DNA of 12,979 nucleotides, taken from CAZNLL01 sp964573885 (lineage in GTDB: Bacteria; Desulfobacterota; DSM-4660; Desulfatiglandales; Desulfatiglandaceae). The notes under the pieces are model-generated. The model was given only the letters and a program-made list of their open reading frames with translations. It made no database searches and was not told where the DNA came from. The stretch is taken from the NCBI GenBank assembly GCA_964573885.1, contig CAZNLL010000114.1:1-12979 (forward strand), written 5' to 3'. Shown piece by piece: positions 1 to 7,655 of this stretch; positions within the stretch are counted from its first letter, which is position 1; every line of letters starts with the position of its first letter. The translations under genes and the position numbers were made by a program.

Positions 1-2096
1 AGCTCTTTGAAAGCCAGGAATATATCAACCTGAAAAAAGAGATCATGGAGACCTATGAGAACAAAGGCAAAAGCTTTTTCAAGAATCTGGACCAGAAGGT
101 GAAAGAGGAGGGCTTTGCCCTGGTGGATATCCAGATGGGGCAAATCAAACGACCGGAGGTCATGCCTTTGGTGGACGGAAACCCCGTGCATATAGACCAG
201 GTTGAGGAGATGGTGGAGAAGGGCCGATTCCCCAAGGAGGAATTCGAGGGTCTCAAGGAGAAGCACGCCAGGCTGAGAGAACAGATAGACCAGATTTTTC
301 TGGAATTGAGGGATCTTCAAAAAGAGGTTCAGGAAAAGATTGAAAAAATGGACCGGGTCATGTTTATGGATAACGCCATCCGCCTGGCCGAACCTCTCCA
401 GAAACAGTTTAAGGCGGAACCCGTAAAGAACCACCTTAAGGCCATGCTGGATGATATGGCGGATAACCTCCAGATCTTCCGTCCCCAGCCCCAGCCCCAG
501 CCTTCCATGGCGGGCCTTATGGGTCTCCTTCCCGGAGGCGATCCCTTTCAGCCCTATCAGGTCAATCTGCTGGTGGACAACAGGGACCAAAAAGGGCCCC
601 CGGTCATTGTGGAGACCTACCCCACTTATCGAAACATCTTCGGTAGCATTGAAAGGGTGGTGGACCGTAGCGGGGTGTGGCGCACCGATTTCAGCAAGAT
701 CAAGACCGGATCCCTGATCAAGGCCAACGGCGGGTATCTGGTCCTCAATCTGCTTGACGCCATTGTGGAGCCCGGTGTGTGGCGGGGCCTTAAGAGGGCC
801 TTGAAGAGCGAAAAACTGGAAATCCAGACCTATGACCCCTTTTATCTCTTCACCACCAGCGGGTTGAAGCCCGAACCCATTGAGCTGGATGTGAAGGTGG
901 TGGTTATCTCTGATCTCTATCTCTACCACCTTCTCCTTAACTATGACGATGATGTGAAAAAGATCTTCAAGATCCGGGCCGATTTTGACACCTCTATGGA
1001 CAAGAATGATGAAAGCATCCGGCAGTTCGCCGAATTCATCAAGCGCAAGACGGATGAGGATAAACTGCGGCCCCTTGACGGAACAGCCGTGGCCGCCCTG
1101 GTGGAACATGCAGTGCGCCTTACAGGCCGCCAGGAAAAGATCTCCACCGGTTTCCCGGAGATCACCGATCTGCTAAGGGAGGCCGATTTCTGGGCCGGGG
1201 AAGACAAACAGTCCCAGGTCAAAGAGGCCCACGTGGACAAGGCCATAGAGGCCCGGATATACAGGACCAATCTCATTGAAGAACACATCCAGGAGATGAT
1301 CGATCGCGGCACCCTGATGATTGCCTCCACCGGTGAGGTGGTGGGGCAAGTGAACGGCCTGGCCGTGTATGATCTGGGAGACCATATGTTCGGGAAACCC
1401 TCCAGGATTACCGCCTCCACCTCCATGGGCCGGGCGGGGATCATTAATATTGAAAGGGAGGCGGACCTGTCCGGAAACACCCATAACAAGGGGGTCCTGA
1501 TCCTGGGTGGTTATCTTCGCAAGAAATACGCCCAGGACAAACCCCTCACCATAAGTGCCAGTCTCGCCTTTGAGCAGTCCTACGGGGCCGTGGATGGGGA
1601 CAGTGCCTCCTCAGCGGAGATCTACGCCCTCCTTTCAAGTCTCTCTGGGGTGCCGCTCAGGCAGTACATAGCGGTTACCGGTTCGGTCAATCAAAAGGGA
1701 GAAATCCAATCCATCGGCGGGGTGAACCAGAAGATAGAGGGGTTTTACGACTGCTGCCGCCTCAAAGGGCTCACCGGGACTCAAGGGGTGCTGATCCCGG
1801 AGAGCAATATCAAGGATCTCATGCTTAGGAAAGACGTGGTGGAAGCCGTAAAAAAGGGTGAATTCCACATCTACCCGGTCCAGACCATTGACCAGGGCAT
1901 TGAGATCCTGACCGGCAAAAAGGCGGGAGTCCGGAAAAAGGACGGAACCTATCCAAAGGGCACGGTCAACGCCCTGGTGGATGAGAAACTTAAAGATCTG
2001 GCCGAAGGGCTTAAGGGCTTTGGGGAAAAGGGTGACGAGGGGGCCAAGAAAGGGGGCAAAAGAAAAGGGGGCGCCAAGAAGAAAAAGACCTCATGA
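1..2096 (+). CDS. Lon-related ATP-dependent protease (COG1067/LonB-like), 5' end outside window
   Basis: Partial gene for a cytoplasmic AAA+ serine protease of the Lon-related COG1067 family (AAA_32 plus Lon C-terminal protease domain). The frame is open to base 3, upstream of the first ATG at 45, and family members are usually around 800 residues, so the true start and the N-terminal ATPase part are probably missing. Counting from ATG 45: residues about 60-110 are Glu/Lys-rich and look coiled-coil; 147-153 form a Pro-Gln linker; about 225-250 (KANGGYLVLNLLDAI) matches the degenerate Walker B region; the protease domain covers about 420-640. The catalytic dyad is visible as Ser520 in GDSAS and Lys563 in VNQKIEGF. 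The protein ends in a Lys/Gly-rich tail of roughly 25 residues, which could bind nucleic acid or be disordered (inference). Its stop overlaps the start of the next gene. Family identity is secure; the substrate is unknown. Confidence 0.93.
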   Translation, partial: LFESQEYINLKKEIMETYENKGKSFFKNLDQKVKEEGFALVDIQMGQIKRPEVMPLVDGNPVHIDQVEEMVEKGRFPKEEFEGLKEKHARLREQIDQIFLELRDLQKEVQEKIEKMDRVMFMDNAIRLAEPLQKQFKAEPVKNHLKAMLDDMADNLQIFRPQPQPQPSMAGLMGLLPGGDPFQPYQVNLLVDNRDQKGPPVIVETYPTYRNIFGSIERVVDRSGVWRTDFSKIKTGSLIKANGGYLVLNLLDAIVEPGVWRGLKRALKSEKLEIQTYDPFYLFTTSGLKPEPIELDVKVVVISDLYLYHLLLNYDDDVKKIFKIRADFDTSMDKNDESIRQFAEFIKRKTDEDKLRPLDGTAVAALVEHAVRLTGRQEKISTGFPEITDLLREADFWAGEDKQSQVKEAHVDKAIEARIYRTNLIEEHIQEMIDRGTLMIASTGEVVGQVNGLAVYDLGDHMFGKPSRITASTSMGRAGIINIEREADLSGNTHNKGVLILGGYLRKKYAQDKPLTISASLAFEQSYGAVDGDSASSAEIYALLSSLSGVPLRQYIAVTGSVNQKGEIQSIGGVNQKIEGFYDCCRLKGLTGTQGVLIPESNIKDLMLRKDVVEAVKKGEFHIYPVQTIDQGIEILTGKKAGVRKKDGTYPKGTVNALVDEKLKDLAEGLKGFGEKGDEGAKKGGKRKGGAKKKKTS

Positions 2097-2608
2097 ATAT
2101 ATCTCATATTTCCCTATCGAGCCCCATCCAGGAAAAGATCGGGTGGGCCGAGGAGACCTACTGGGCATTTAAGGATCGTCTCCTAAAAGATGAGGAGATC
2201 GCCCGCCTCCTGGAACGGCTGAACCGTGCGGCCCTGGACTCCCAAAAAACCATGGTCGAGGCCGGCATTGCCCATATATGCAGGAAGTGCGAAGAAGAGG
2301 AGGGCGGCTCCTGTTGCGGGACCGGCCTGGAGGACCGCTATGACCCGTGGCTTCTCCTTATCAACCGGCTTCTCGGGGTCAGCCTCCCCCGTGTCCGGAA
2401 CAACCAAAAGAGCTGTTTTTTCCTGGGCCCGCAAGGGTGCCTCCTCCGGGCCCGCCACGTGATCTGCATCAATTATCTCTGCAAAAGAATCACCGACCGT
2501 ATCGATCCCCTGAAGATTCATGCCCTGAGGAAGAAGGAGGGGGAGGAGATTGAAATCCTCTTCATCCTCCATGAAAAACTTAAGACGGCCCTGGCCTCTA
2601 AGGCGTAA
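2093..2608 (+). CDS. Uncharacterised cysteine-rich protein, possible metal or Fe-S binding
   Basis: I do not recognise a named family for this 171-residue protein. It starts at an ATG that overlaps the protease stop (ATGA), which indicates translational coupling. The first 60 residues look helical and charged. The rest carries eight cysteines: Cys63-x2-Cys66, Cys74-Cys75-Gly, Cys108, Cys116, Cys125 and Cys130. The CxxC...CCG core resembles the CxxCxxCC pattern of YkgJ/UPF0153-type putative zinc or iron binders, but the spacing differs, so that link is only suggestive. There is no signal peptide or membrane segment, so it is probably cytoplasmic. A methyltransferase gene follows after 3 bases, which makes a three-gene unit with the protease. 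A metal or cluster role is inference from the cysteines alone. Confidence 0.8.
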   Translation: MNISHISLSSPIQEKIGWAEETYWAFKDRLLKDEEIARLLERLNRAALDSQKTMVEAGIAHICRKCEEEEGGSCCGTGLEDRYDPWLLLINRLLGVSLPRVRNNQKSCFFLGPQGCLLRARHVICINYLCKRITDRIDPLKIHALRKKEGEEIEILFILHEKLKTALASKA

Positions 2609-2611
2609 TCC

Positions 2612-3220
2612 ATGGATAAGGTGCTTCAAAAAACCCTTGGGAGGGTAGCCCGGTACTATGACCAAAGAAAAGTGGGGGACGTAGGCCCCTTGGGTTTCAG
2701 GCGTTCCACAGACCTGGGGACCCTTTTCTCCTGTGTGGACCGTCTCACGGAATACGGGATTATCCGCCCGGAGACCCGGTTTCTGGACCTGGGGTGTGCC
2801 GACGGCCGGGTGAACGTGTTTTTGAGTTACCTGGTCCGCATCTCTGTAGGCATTGAACTGGATGAATGGACCCTAGATGAATATGCGCCTTTGAGATCCG
2901 GGCTGGAAGAGCGCCTCAAGAGGGAGGGCCTCTTGGCTCCCCCTGAAAACATCTTGCTCTTTCACGGGGATGCCACGGACCAGAGGCTCCATCAAGAAAT
3001 CCGCCAAGAGGCGGGGCCGGCCTTTGAAGAATTCGACCTCTTCTATACCTATCTTGTGATGCATGAGGAGTTCGCCCGCTTGATCGAGGAAAGGGCCAAG
3101 ACCGGGGCCGTATTCATGGTTTATGGCCTGGACAGGATCATGCCCTGCTATGAGGGGTTTCGCCTCATGGAGGATCTGAGCCCCTTGGAAGGCATCCTGG
3201 CCCTGTATCGGAAGGACTAG
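2612..3220 (+). CDS. Class I SAM-dependent methyltransferase-like protein
   Basis: A 202-residue protein with a Rossmann-type SAM-binding core. Motif I is clear (FLDLGCADGRVN, residues 57-68, with the acidic Asp59 and glycines 61 and 65). An acidic residue at the end of strand 2 (Glu82 in SVGIELD) is placed to bind the SAM ribose. The C-terminal half has a strand and loop pattern consistent with the fold but no motif that reveals the substrate. The ATG at 2612 lies 3 bases after the stop of the cysteine-rich gene, with a weak AAGG ribosome site inside the end of that gene. Its TAG stop shares CTAG with the stop of the opposing radical SAM gene, so no room remains for a terminator. Specific function unknown; it could be a protein or small-molecule methyltransferase. 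Confidence 0.82.
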   Translation: MDKVLQKTLGRVARYYDQRKVGDVGPLGFRRSTDLGTLFSCVDRLTEYGIIRPETRFLDLGCADGRVNVFLSYLVRISVGIELDEWTLDEYAPLRSGLEERLKREGLLAPPENILLFHGDATDQRLHQEIRQEAGPAFEEFDLFYTYLVMHEEFARLIEERAKTGAVFMVYGLDRIMPCYEGFRLMEDLSPLEGILALYRKD

Positions 3221-5076
3221 AAGTCCCGGGAGCCCCCGGGGCGGACCGGCGAGGCCAGACTCAGATAGGTGTCCCCTTCCCTGAACATGAGGCGTTTGTC
3301 CACCATCATCCGCAAAAAGGGATCGGCCCTTTCCTGTCCCAGCCCTGGAAAGTGGGCCAGGATTCGGGACAGGGACTGCGGTTTTCGGCAAGAGAGGTAG
3401 ATTTTCCTGGAGGTCCCTTTCAAGCGGTGGGTCATGTCTTGTTGCCCCGGCCGGCGCTGGCGGATAATCATGAAGTCCCTCCCGTCCTGGTAGGAGAGGG
3501 CGGGTCCGGACCCGGGCCTCTTGTGAAGCGTGTCATAGGCCTCTTTCCATCTCTCCAGCTTTTCCCTCACAGGCCGCCACAGCCGGTGCTGATATCGTAC
3601 ACTGCCGTAGTAGCCCTGAATCATGAGCACCAGACCCTTGAGCACGGGCGCCGGGAAAAGGTGCCTGTAAAAGGGGTGGGGAGTCACCCTCTTGATCCCA
3701 AAGTCACCGGGACTGTGCCAGACAGGGCTGCCGTATCCCAGCCAGAAGGGGATGCCCTTTAACGGCCTGAATGGAAAAGCAAATTCCACGTTGGCCAAGG
3801 TCTCTTCCACATCCGCTTGGTCACTGGAAGGGAAGTTGAGAATGAGGTTTCCCGTCAGACCGGGGAGGCCTTCTTCTTCACAGTTTCGCATGATCTCCAG
3901 GTTGGTAATGGCCGTGGTGCCCTTGTTGATTTTTTTGAGGAGCCGGGTGCTCAAGGATTCAACCCCAACCTGGACTTCTGCCATCCCGGCCCGGCCCATG
4001 GCCGCCAGGACCGTCCGGGGGGTGGTGGCCCGGATTTCCGCGAAGAGCCTCAGGTCGAGCCCAAGGCCCTCAATGGCCCTGAAGAGCTCCTCCAACCCCT
4101 TGGCCGGGAGGAGGTTGTCCATAAAGGATATGGAGAGGGTCTGGTAGCGGTCTACAAGGGCCTTGAGTTCCCCTGTTATGCGCGCCTGCGATTTGGCCCG
4201 GTAGCCCCGCCATTGGAGGTTGAGATTACAAAAGGCACACCCCGAGCGCCCTTGGGATCGACCGGCCTTCCGCCACCAGCAGCCCCTGGAGATTTCCATA
4301 GGGATTTTGGGAAGAAATCTCCTCTCCGGTTTCAGGGATTCAAGGTCTCTGAAATAGTCACTGTAGTCCGGAGAGGGCAGGTCATCCAGGCGGGGCGCCT
4401 GGGAGCCCTCTTTGGAAAGGAGGGCCCCGGATCGGCGGACGAGGCCGGGCACGGCAGGAGGCTCCGGTGATTCGGGGCGTTGGCTTAAGGTCCTTAGGAG
4501 ATAAAGGAAGGGAACTTCCCCTTCGCCGCGGATGACAAAATCGATTTGGGGAAAAGTCCGAAGGAGGCTTTCCCCCAGCTGACCGGCGCAGGCGGAACCT
4601 CCAACCACGATTTTGAGGGCGGGCGCCCGCTTTTTGATTTCCTGGATGAAGTAGAGGGTCGAGGTAAGCTGGCCCAGGCAGATGGAAAACCCGACAAGGC
4701 CATATCGTTTCCAATCCTCTTGGGAGAGCAAGCCCTGGGAATGGGTCTCAAGGCTGTGGCAAAGGATATCAAAGTCATGGATCCGGCCCCCGGGGAGCCG
4801 GGCCGTCTGTCTTTTCCAAAACCGGGAGATGCGGAACCGCTGATCCGGATAAAGAAGGGCGGCGTAGGGAGGCTCCGAAAGCCAGGTCCTCTCGGATATA
4901 GGCCCGTAAAGGTCATAGCCCAGGGCTGAGGCGATGCCCAGGTAGAGGTGATGGGTTCGTACCTGGATGGAGGGAAGGTGCTCTTTGAGATAGGCCTTGA
5001 GCGCTCCTATCTGGACCGAAGGTCGGTTGAAAAGGGGCCACGGCGCAGAAACCAGGGCCACCTCGTTGGGCGTCAA
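3217..5076 (-). CDS. Cobalamin-binding-type radical SAM enzyme, RiPP maturation C-methyltransferase family
   Basis: A 619-residue protein matching, end to end, the RiPP maturation radical SAM family (rSAM_ocin_1 / TIGR03975 type). An N-terminal B12-binding-like domain spans about 1-200, including the VVGGSACAG and RGEGEVPFL segments. The radical SAM core starts with ISRGCWW and carries Cys266, Cys280 and Cys283. The family-typical IQ/EVQVGVESLS segment and the YRHLFP segment before the tail are present. The C-terminal region about 510-610 resembles the winged-helix-like tail of this family, ending near YLSLA. Members are known or predicted to use SAM and cobalamin to methylate unactivated carbons in peptides. 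The start is TTG at 5076: an AAGGAG ribosome site 9 bases upstream lies in the last codons of iorB. The gene is therefore probably the third gene of the ior operon. No leader-bearing precursor peptide is visible. The C-x13-C-x2-C spacing is wider than I expect for the family. Substrate unknown. Confidence 0.88.
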   Translation of the reverse strand: MTPNEVALVSAPWPLFNRPSVQIGALKAYLKEHLPSIQVRTHHLYLGIASALGYDLYGPISERTWLSEPPYAALLYPDQRFRISRFWKRQTARLPGGRIHDFDILCHSLETHSQGLLSQEDWKRYGLVGFSICLGQLTSTLYFIQEIKKRAPALKIVVGGSACAGQLGESLLRTFPQIDFVIRGEGEVPFLYLLRTLSQRPESPEPPAVPGLVRRSGALLSKEGSQAPRLDDLPSPDYSDYFRDLESLKPERRFLPKIPMEISRGCWWRKAGRSQGRSGCAFCNLNLQWRGYRAKSQARITGELKALVDRYQTLSISFMDNLLPAKGLEELFRAIEGLGLDLRLFAEIRATTPRTVLAAMGRAGMAEVQVGVESLSTRLLKKINKGTTAITNLEIMRNCEEEGLPGLTGNLILNFPSSDQADVEETLANVEFAFPFRPLKGIPFWLGYGSPVWHSPGDFGIKRVTPHPFYRHLFPAPVLKGLVLMIQGYYGSVRYQHRLWRPVREKLERWKEAYDTLHKRPGSGPALSYQDGRDFMIIRQRRPGQQDMTHRLKGTSRKIYLSCRKPQSLSRILAHFPGLGQERADPFLRMMVDKRLMFREGDTYLSLASPVRPGGSRDF

Positions 5077-5082
5077 GAGCGG

Positions 5083-5673
5083 CTACTCCTTGGCCTTTTC
5101 CAGGCCCATGTCAAAGGCCTTGAGATTGGACTCGAGGAAGGTCTTTTTGGTAAAGACGGATATGGCCTTCTTCATGTCCTCCGCACCGATGGGCACGGTT
5201 CCCGAGCCGATAAGGGCCCCCAACATGACCATGTTCAGGGACAGGGGGTTTCCCGCGTCCCGGGCCAGGCCGTTGCCGTCCAGGGCTATGGTTTTTTTTG
5301 CCTTGCCCTTGATAAGGTCTAGGATTTGCTCCACAGGGGGATAAGTGCCCTGGCCCACGGCTACAGTGAACGGCGGGAGAGGGTGGGTATTGGTGATCAC
5401 CACCGTGTCATGGTTACATTTTCCCAAGGCCCGAAGGGTCTCAACGGGCTCGAATCCGATGAGCACGTCCGCCTCACCCGCGGATACGATGGGGCTGGTC
5501 ACCTCTCCCATAAGAACGGCCGATTCCACAATACCACCCCGCTGGGCCATACCGTGGATCTCACTTACCACGGCAGGAATGCCTACGGACAGAGAGGCCT
5601 CTCCCAAAAGACGGGATGCGAGAAGATTTCCCTGACCACCAACGCCGATAAAGACGAGTCTCCTGGTTTCCAT
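5083..5673 (-). CDS. iorB: Indolepyruvate:ferredoxin oxidoreductase, beta subunit
   Basis: The 196-residue beta subunit of the arylpyruvate-oxidising 2-oxoacid:ferredoxin oxidoreductase, equivalent to the gamma (CoA-handling) domain of pyruvate oxidoreductases (PF01558). With IorA it converts indolepyruvate, phenylpyruvate or hydroxyphenylpyruvate plus CoA to the arylacetyl-CoA, CO2 and reduced ferredoxin in the cytoplasm. The diagnostic N-terminus is present (FIGVGGQGN, residues 8-16), followed by SEIHGMAQRGG and the NTHPLPP region. I chose ATG at 5673 because GGAGG sits 5 bases upstream and the family starts just before the GVGGQG loop. A TTG at 5685, directly after the iorA stop, would add four residues and also has an AAGGA site, so it remains possible. 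The gene lies directly behind iorA and ends 6 bases before the radical SAM start. Confidence 0.95.
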   Translation of the reverse strand: METRRLVFIGVGGQGNLLASRLLGEASLSVGIPAVVSEIHGMAQRGGIVESAVLMGEVTSPIVSAGEADVLIGFEPVETLRALGKCNHDTVVITNTHPLPPFTVAVGQGTYPPVEQILDLIKGKAKKTIALDGNGLARDAGNPLSLNMVMLGALIGSGTVPIGAEDMKKAISVFTKKTFLESNLKAFDMGLEKAKE

Positions 5674-5685
5674 AGAAGCCTCCAA

Positions 5686-7536
5686 TTATTCCTTTAAGGG
5701 AAGGATTGCATTTTCGGGACAGATCTGGGCACATACCGAGCAACCGATACACATATTGCTGTCAATCTCCACCTGTTCCCCTTCCAGGTACATGGCAGGA
5801 CAGGCCAGCTTGTTGATGCAATCCCGATGGTTTTTGCACTTGTGGTGATTGATATAGAAAGCCTTGGACCTCTTGAGCTGCCCGATGGCCCTGGCAAAGA
5901 GGGGACAAAATTCCCTGGATATGATCACCGAAACCCCGTCATATTCCCTGGCGGCCTTGACCGCCTCAATGGTCTTCTTGACCTTAAAGGGCTTGACCAC
6001 GTGGACATCTTTCACGCCGCACCCCCGGACCAGTTCTTCCAGGGAGACCTGAGTCAAAGCCACCCCCATGGGCTGGGTATCAACCCCCGGATGGGGCTGG
6101 TGCCCGGTCATGGCCGTGGTGCCGTTATCCAGGATGACCAGGGTGAAGCGGTGGTTGTTATGGACCGCGTTGATAAGGCCGGTGATTCCCGAGTGGAAAA
6201 AGGTGGAGTCTCCGATAAAAGAGACCACCTCCTGGTTGGTGGCCCGGGAAAAGCCACAAGAGGTGCTGACGGAAGACCCCATGCAAATAACCAAATCGGC
6301 CATGGAGATGGGTGGCAAAAGTCCCAGGGTGTAACAGCCTATATCCGTAGGATTAATGGCGTCCGGGCCAAAGGCCTCTTTGACTGCATAGTAGGTGGCA
6401 CGGTGGGGACAGCCGGCACAAAGGTTGGGCGGCCTTCCGGGCAGGTCCGGTATGTCGGAGAGGTCCGGTGTTTGGGGTCCGGTGTAATCCACCCCAAAAT
6501 AGTCGGCCAGGGCTTTGCGCACCATGCCCGGGTCGTATTCAAAGAGACGGGAAAGTCCCCCCACGCCCTTTCCCATGATAGGGAGGGTGATCCCCTTTAC
6601 TTGGGCCAAGGCCCTCAGGTCGTTTTCCAGAATCGGTTCCAGCTCCTCCACCACCAGCACCTTTTCCACTTGCCCGAAAAAGCGGAGGCAAATACCCTTG
6701 GGCAGGGGCCAGGAAAGGCCCAGTTTAAGGATGCTCACCTTGTCTCCTATTCCCAGATCTGACACCGCATCGCTCACATAGTTGAAGCTCACTCCATTGG
6801 CCACAATACCCCAGGTCCCGCTTCCGATGATCCGATTTTCGGGCCAGGACTCTGACTTATCCTCTGCCTTGTCATATTTTTCCAGGAGGAGTTTGTGGAG
6901 GTTTCTGGAAACGGCAGGGACGCACACATAATGGAAGGGGTCCTTCTTAAAGGTGGTCTTGGCCGTGATGGGCTTGAGCTCCCCCAACCGGACCGCTCCC
7001 CTGATATGGTTGAGCCGGGTGGTGGTCCTCAGGATGACCGGGAGTCCGAGTTCCTCGGAGAGATCAAAGGCGGCCACGGTCATGTCCTTCATTTCCTGGG
7101 TATTGGTAGGCTCCAGCATGGGAAGGCTGGAAAGCTTTGCATAGTAGCGGTTGTCCTGCTCGTTTTGGCTTGAGAAGAGATAGGGATCATCCGCACTGAT
7201 AATGACCATCCCCCCCTTGACCCCGGTATAGGCGAGGGTCATCAAGGGATCGGCCGCCACATTGACCCCGACGTGTTTCATGGTCACCATGGTCCTGAGG
7301 CCGGAAATGGCTGCTCCGGCACCCACTTCCAGGGCCACCTTCTCGTTGGTGGAATACTCAAAGTAGAGGTCTGTCTCCTGGCTGATACGGAAGAATTGTT
7401 CAGGAATCTCCGATGAGGGCGTCCCTGGATAGCAAGTGGCAAAGGCCACCCCTGCTTCGAGGGCGCCGCGGGCAACGGCCTCGTTGCCCAGTAAAAGCAT
7501 CTCCTTCCCCGGACTGTCTGTCAAGAGTTTGTGCAT
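5686..7536 (-). CDS. iorA: Indolepyruvate:ferredoxin oxidoreductase, alpha subunit
   Basis: The 616-residue thiamine-diphosphate and iron-sulfur subunit of indolepyruvate:ferredoxin oxidoreductase; full length for the family. The N-terminal pyrimidine-binding domain shows CYPGTPSSEIPEQF and EYSTNEKVALEVGAGA. The TPP/Mg motif runs from Gly442-Asp443-Ser444 to Asn471-Gly472. A C-terminal ferredoxin domain has Cys596, Cys599, Cys602 and Cys606 in the standard order, but in the first cluster the expected second cysteine is His570 (Cys567, His570, Cys573, Cys579). The ATG at 7536 has a GGGGG-type ribosome site and lies about 44 bases below a strong promoter. IorA and IorB act together in anaerobic aromatic amino acid degradation, or in reverse for synthesis. 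Electron acceptor: ferredoxin (family knowledge). Confidence 0.96.
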   Translation of the reverse strand: MHKLLTDSPGKEMLLLGNEAVARGALEAGVAFATCYPGTPSSEIPEQFFRISQETDLYFEYSTNEKVALEVGAGAAISGLRTMVTMKHVGVNVAADPLMTLAYTGVKGGMVIISADDPYLFSSQNEQDNRYYAKLSSLPMLEPTNTQEMKDMTVAAFDLSEELGLPVILRTTTRLNHIRGAVRLGELKPITAKTTFKKDPFHYVCVPAVSRNLHKLLLEKYDKAEDKSESWPENRIIGSGTWGIVANGVSFNYVSDAVSDLGIGDKVSILKLGLSWPLPKGICLRFFGQVEKVLVVEELEPILENDLRALAQVKGITLPIMGKGVGGLSRLFEYDPGMVRKALADYFGVDYTGPQTPDLSDIPDLPGRPPNLCAGCPHRATYYAVKEAFGPDAINPTDIGCYTLGLLPPISMADLVICMGSSVSTSCGFSRATNQEVVSFIGDSTFFHSGITGLINAVHNNHRFTLVILDNGTTAMTGHQPHPGVDTQPMGVALTQVSLEELVRGCGVKDVHVVKPFKVKKTIEAVKAAREYDGVSVIISREFCPLFARAIGQLKRSKAFYINHHKCKNHRDCINKLACPAMYLEGEQVEIDSNMCIGCSVCAQICPENAILPLKE

Positions 7537-7586
7537 GGTTTACCCCCGGTCAATAGGGTTTTAAACTTGGAAAAAATCGCCCGGCC

Positions 7587-7615
7587 ATTAAAGATCATCG
7601 CCTTGTAAATGTCAA
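7587..7615 (-). promoter_or_regulatory. Sigma70-type promoter for the ior operon
   Basis: On the minus strand a perfect -35 box TTGACA (7610-7615) is followed by exactly 17 bases and a TTTAAT -10 box (7587-7592; five of six consensus bases). Transcription would start near 7580, leaving a 5' leader of about 44 bases before the iorA ATG at 7536. The promoter sits in the 119-base gap after the acyl-CoA ligase stop, so iorA, iorB and the radical SAM gene can be expressed independently of the ligase. I see no clear terminator between the ligase and this promoter. Confidence 0.8.
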
Positions 7616-7655
7616 GGAGACTGCACCCCTGCGGCTTTGAACCGGCCCTCTCCCC

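Noticed and set aside
3817..4470. Plus-strand open frame of 217 codons opposite the radical SAM gene
   Set aside because: The minus frame has unmistakable family motifs over this stretch; the plus frame has none.
5827..6762. Long plus-strand open frame (311 codons) opposite iorA
   Set aside because: It is the antisense shadow of a clearly recognised gene; the translation is Gly/His/Arg-rich without any family motif and has no ribosome site.
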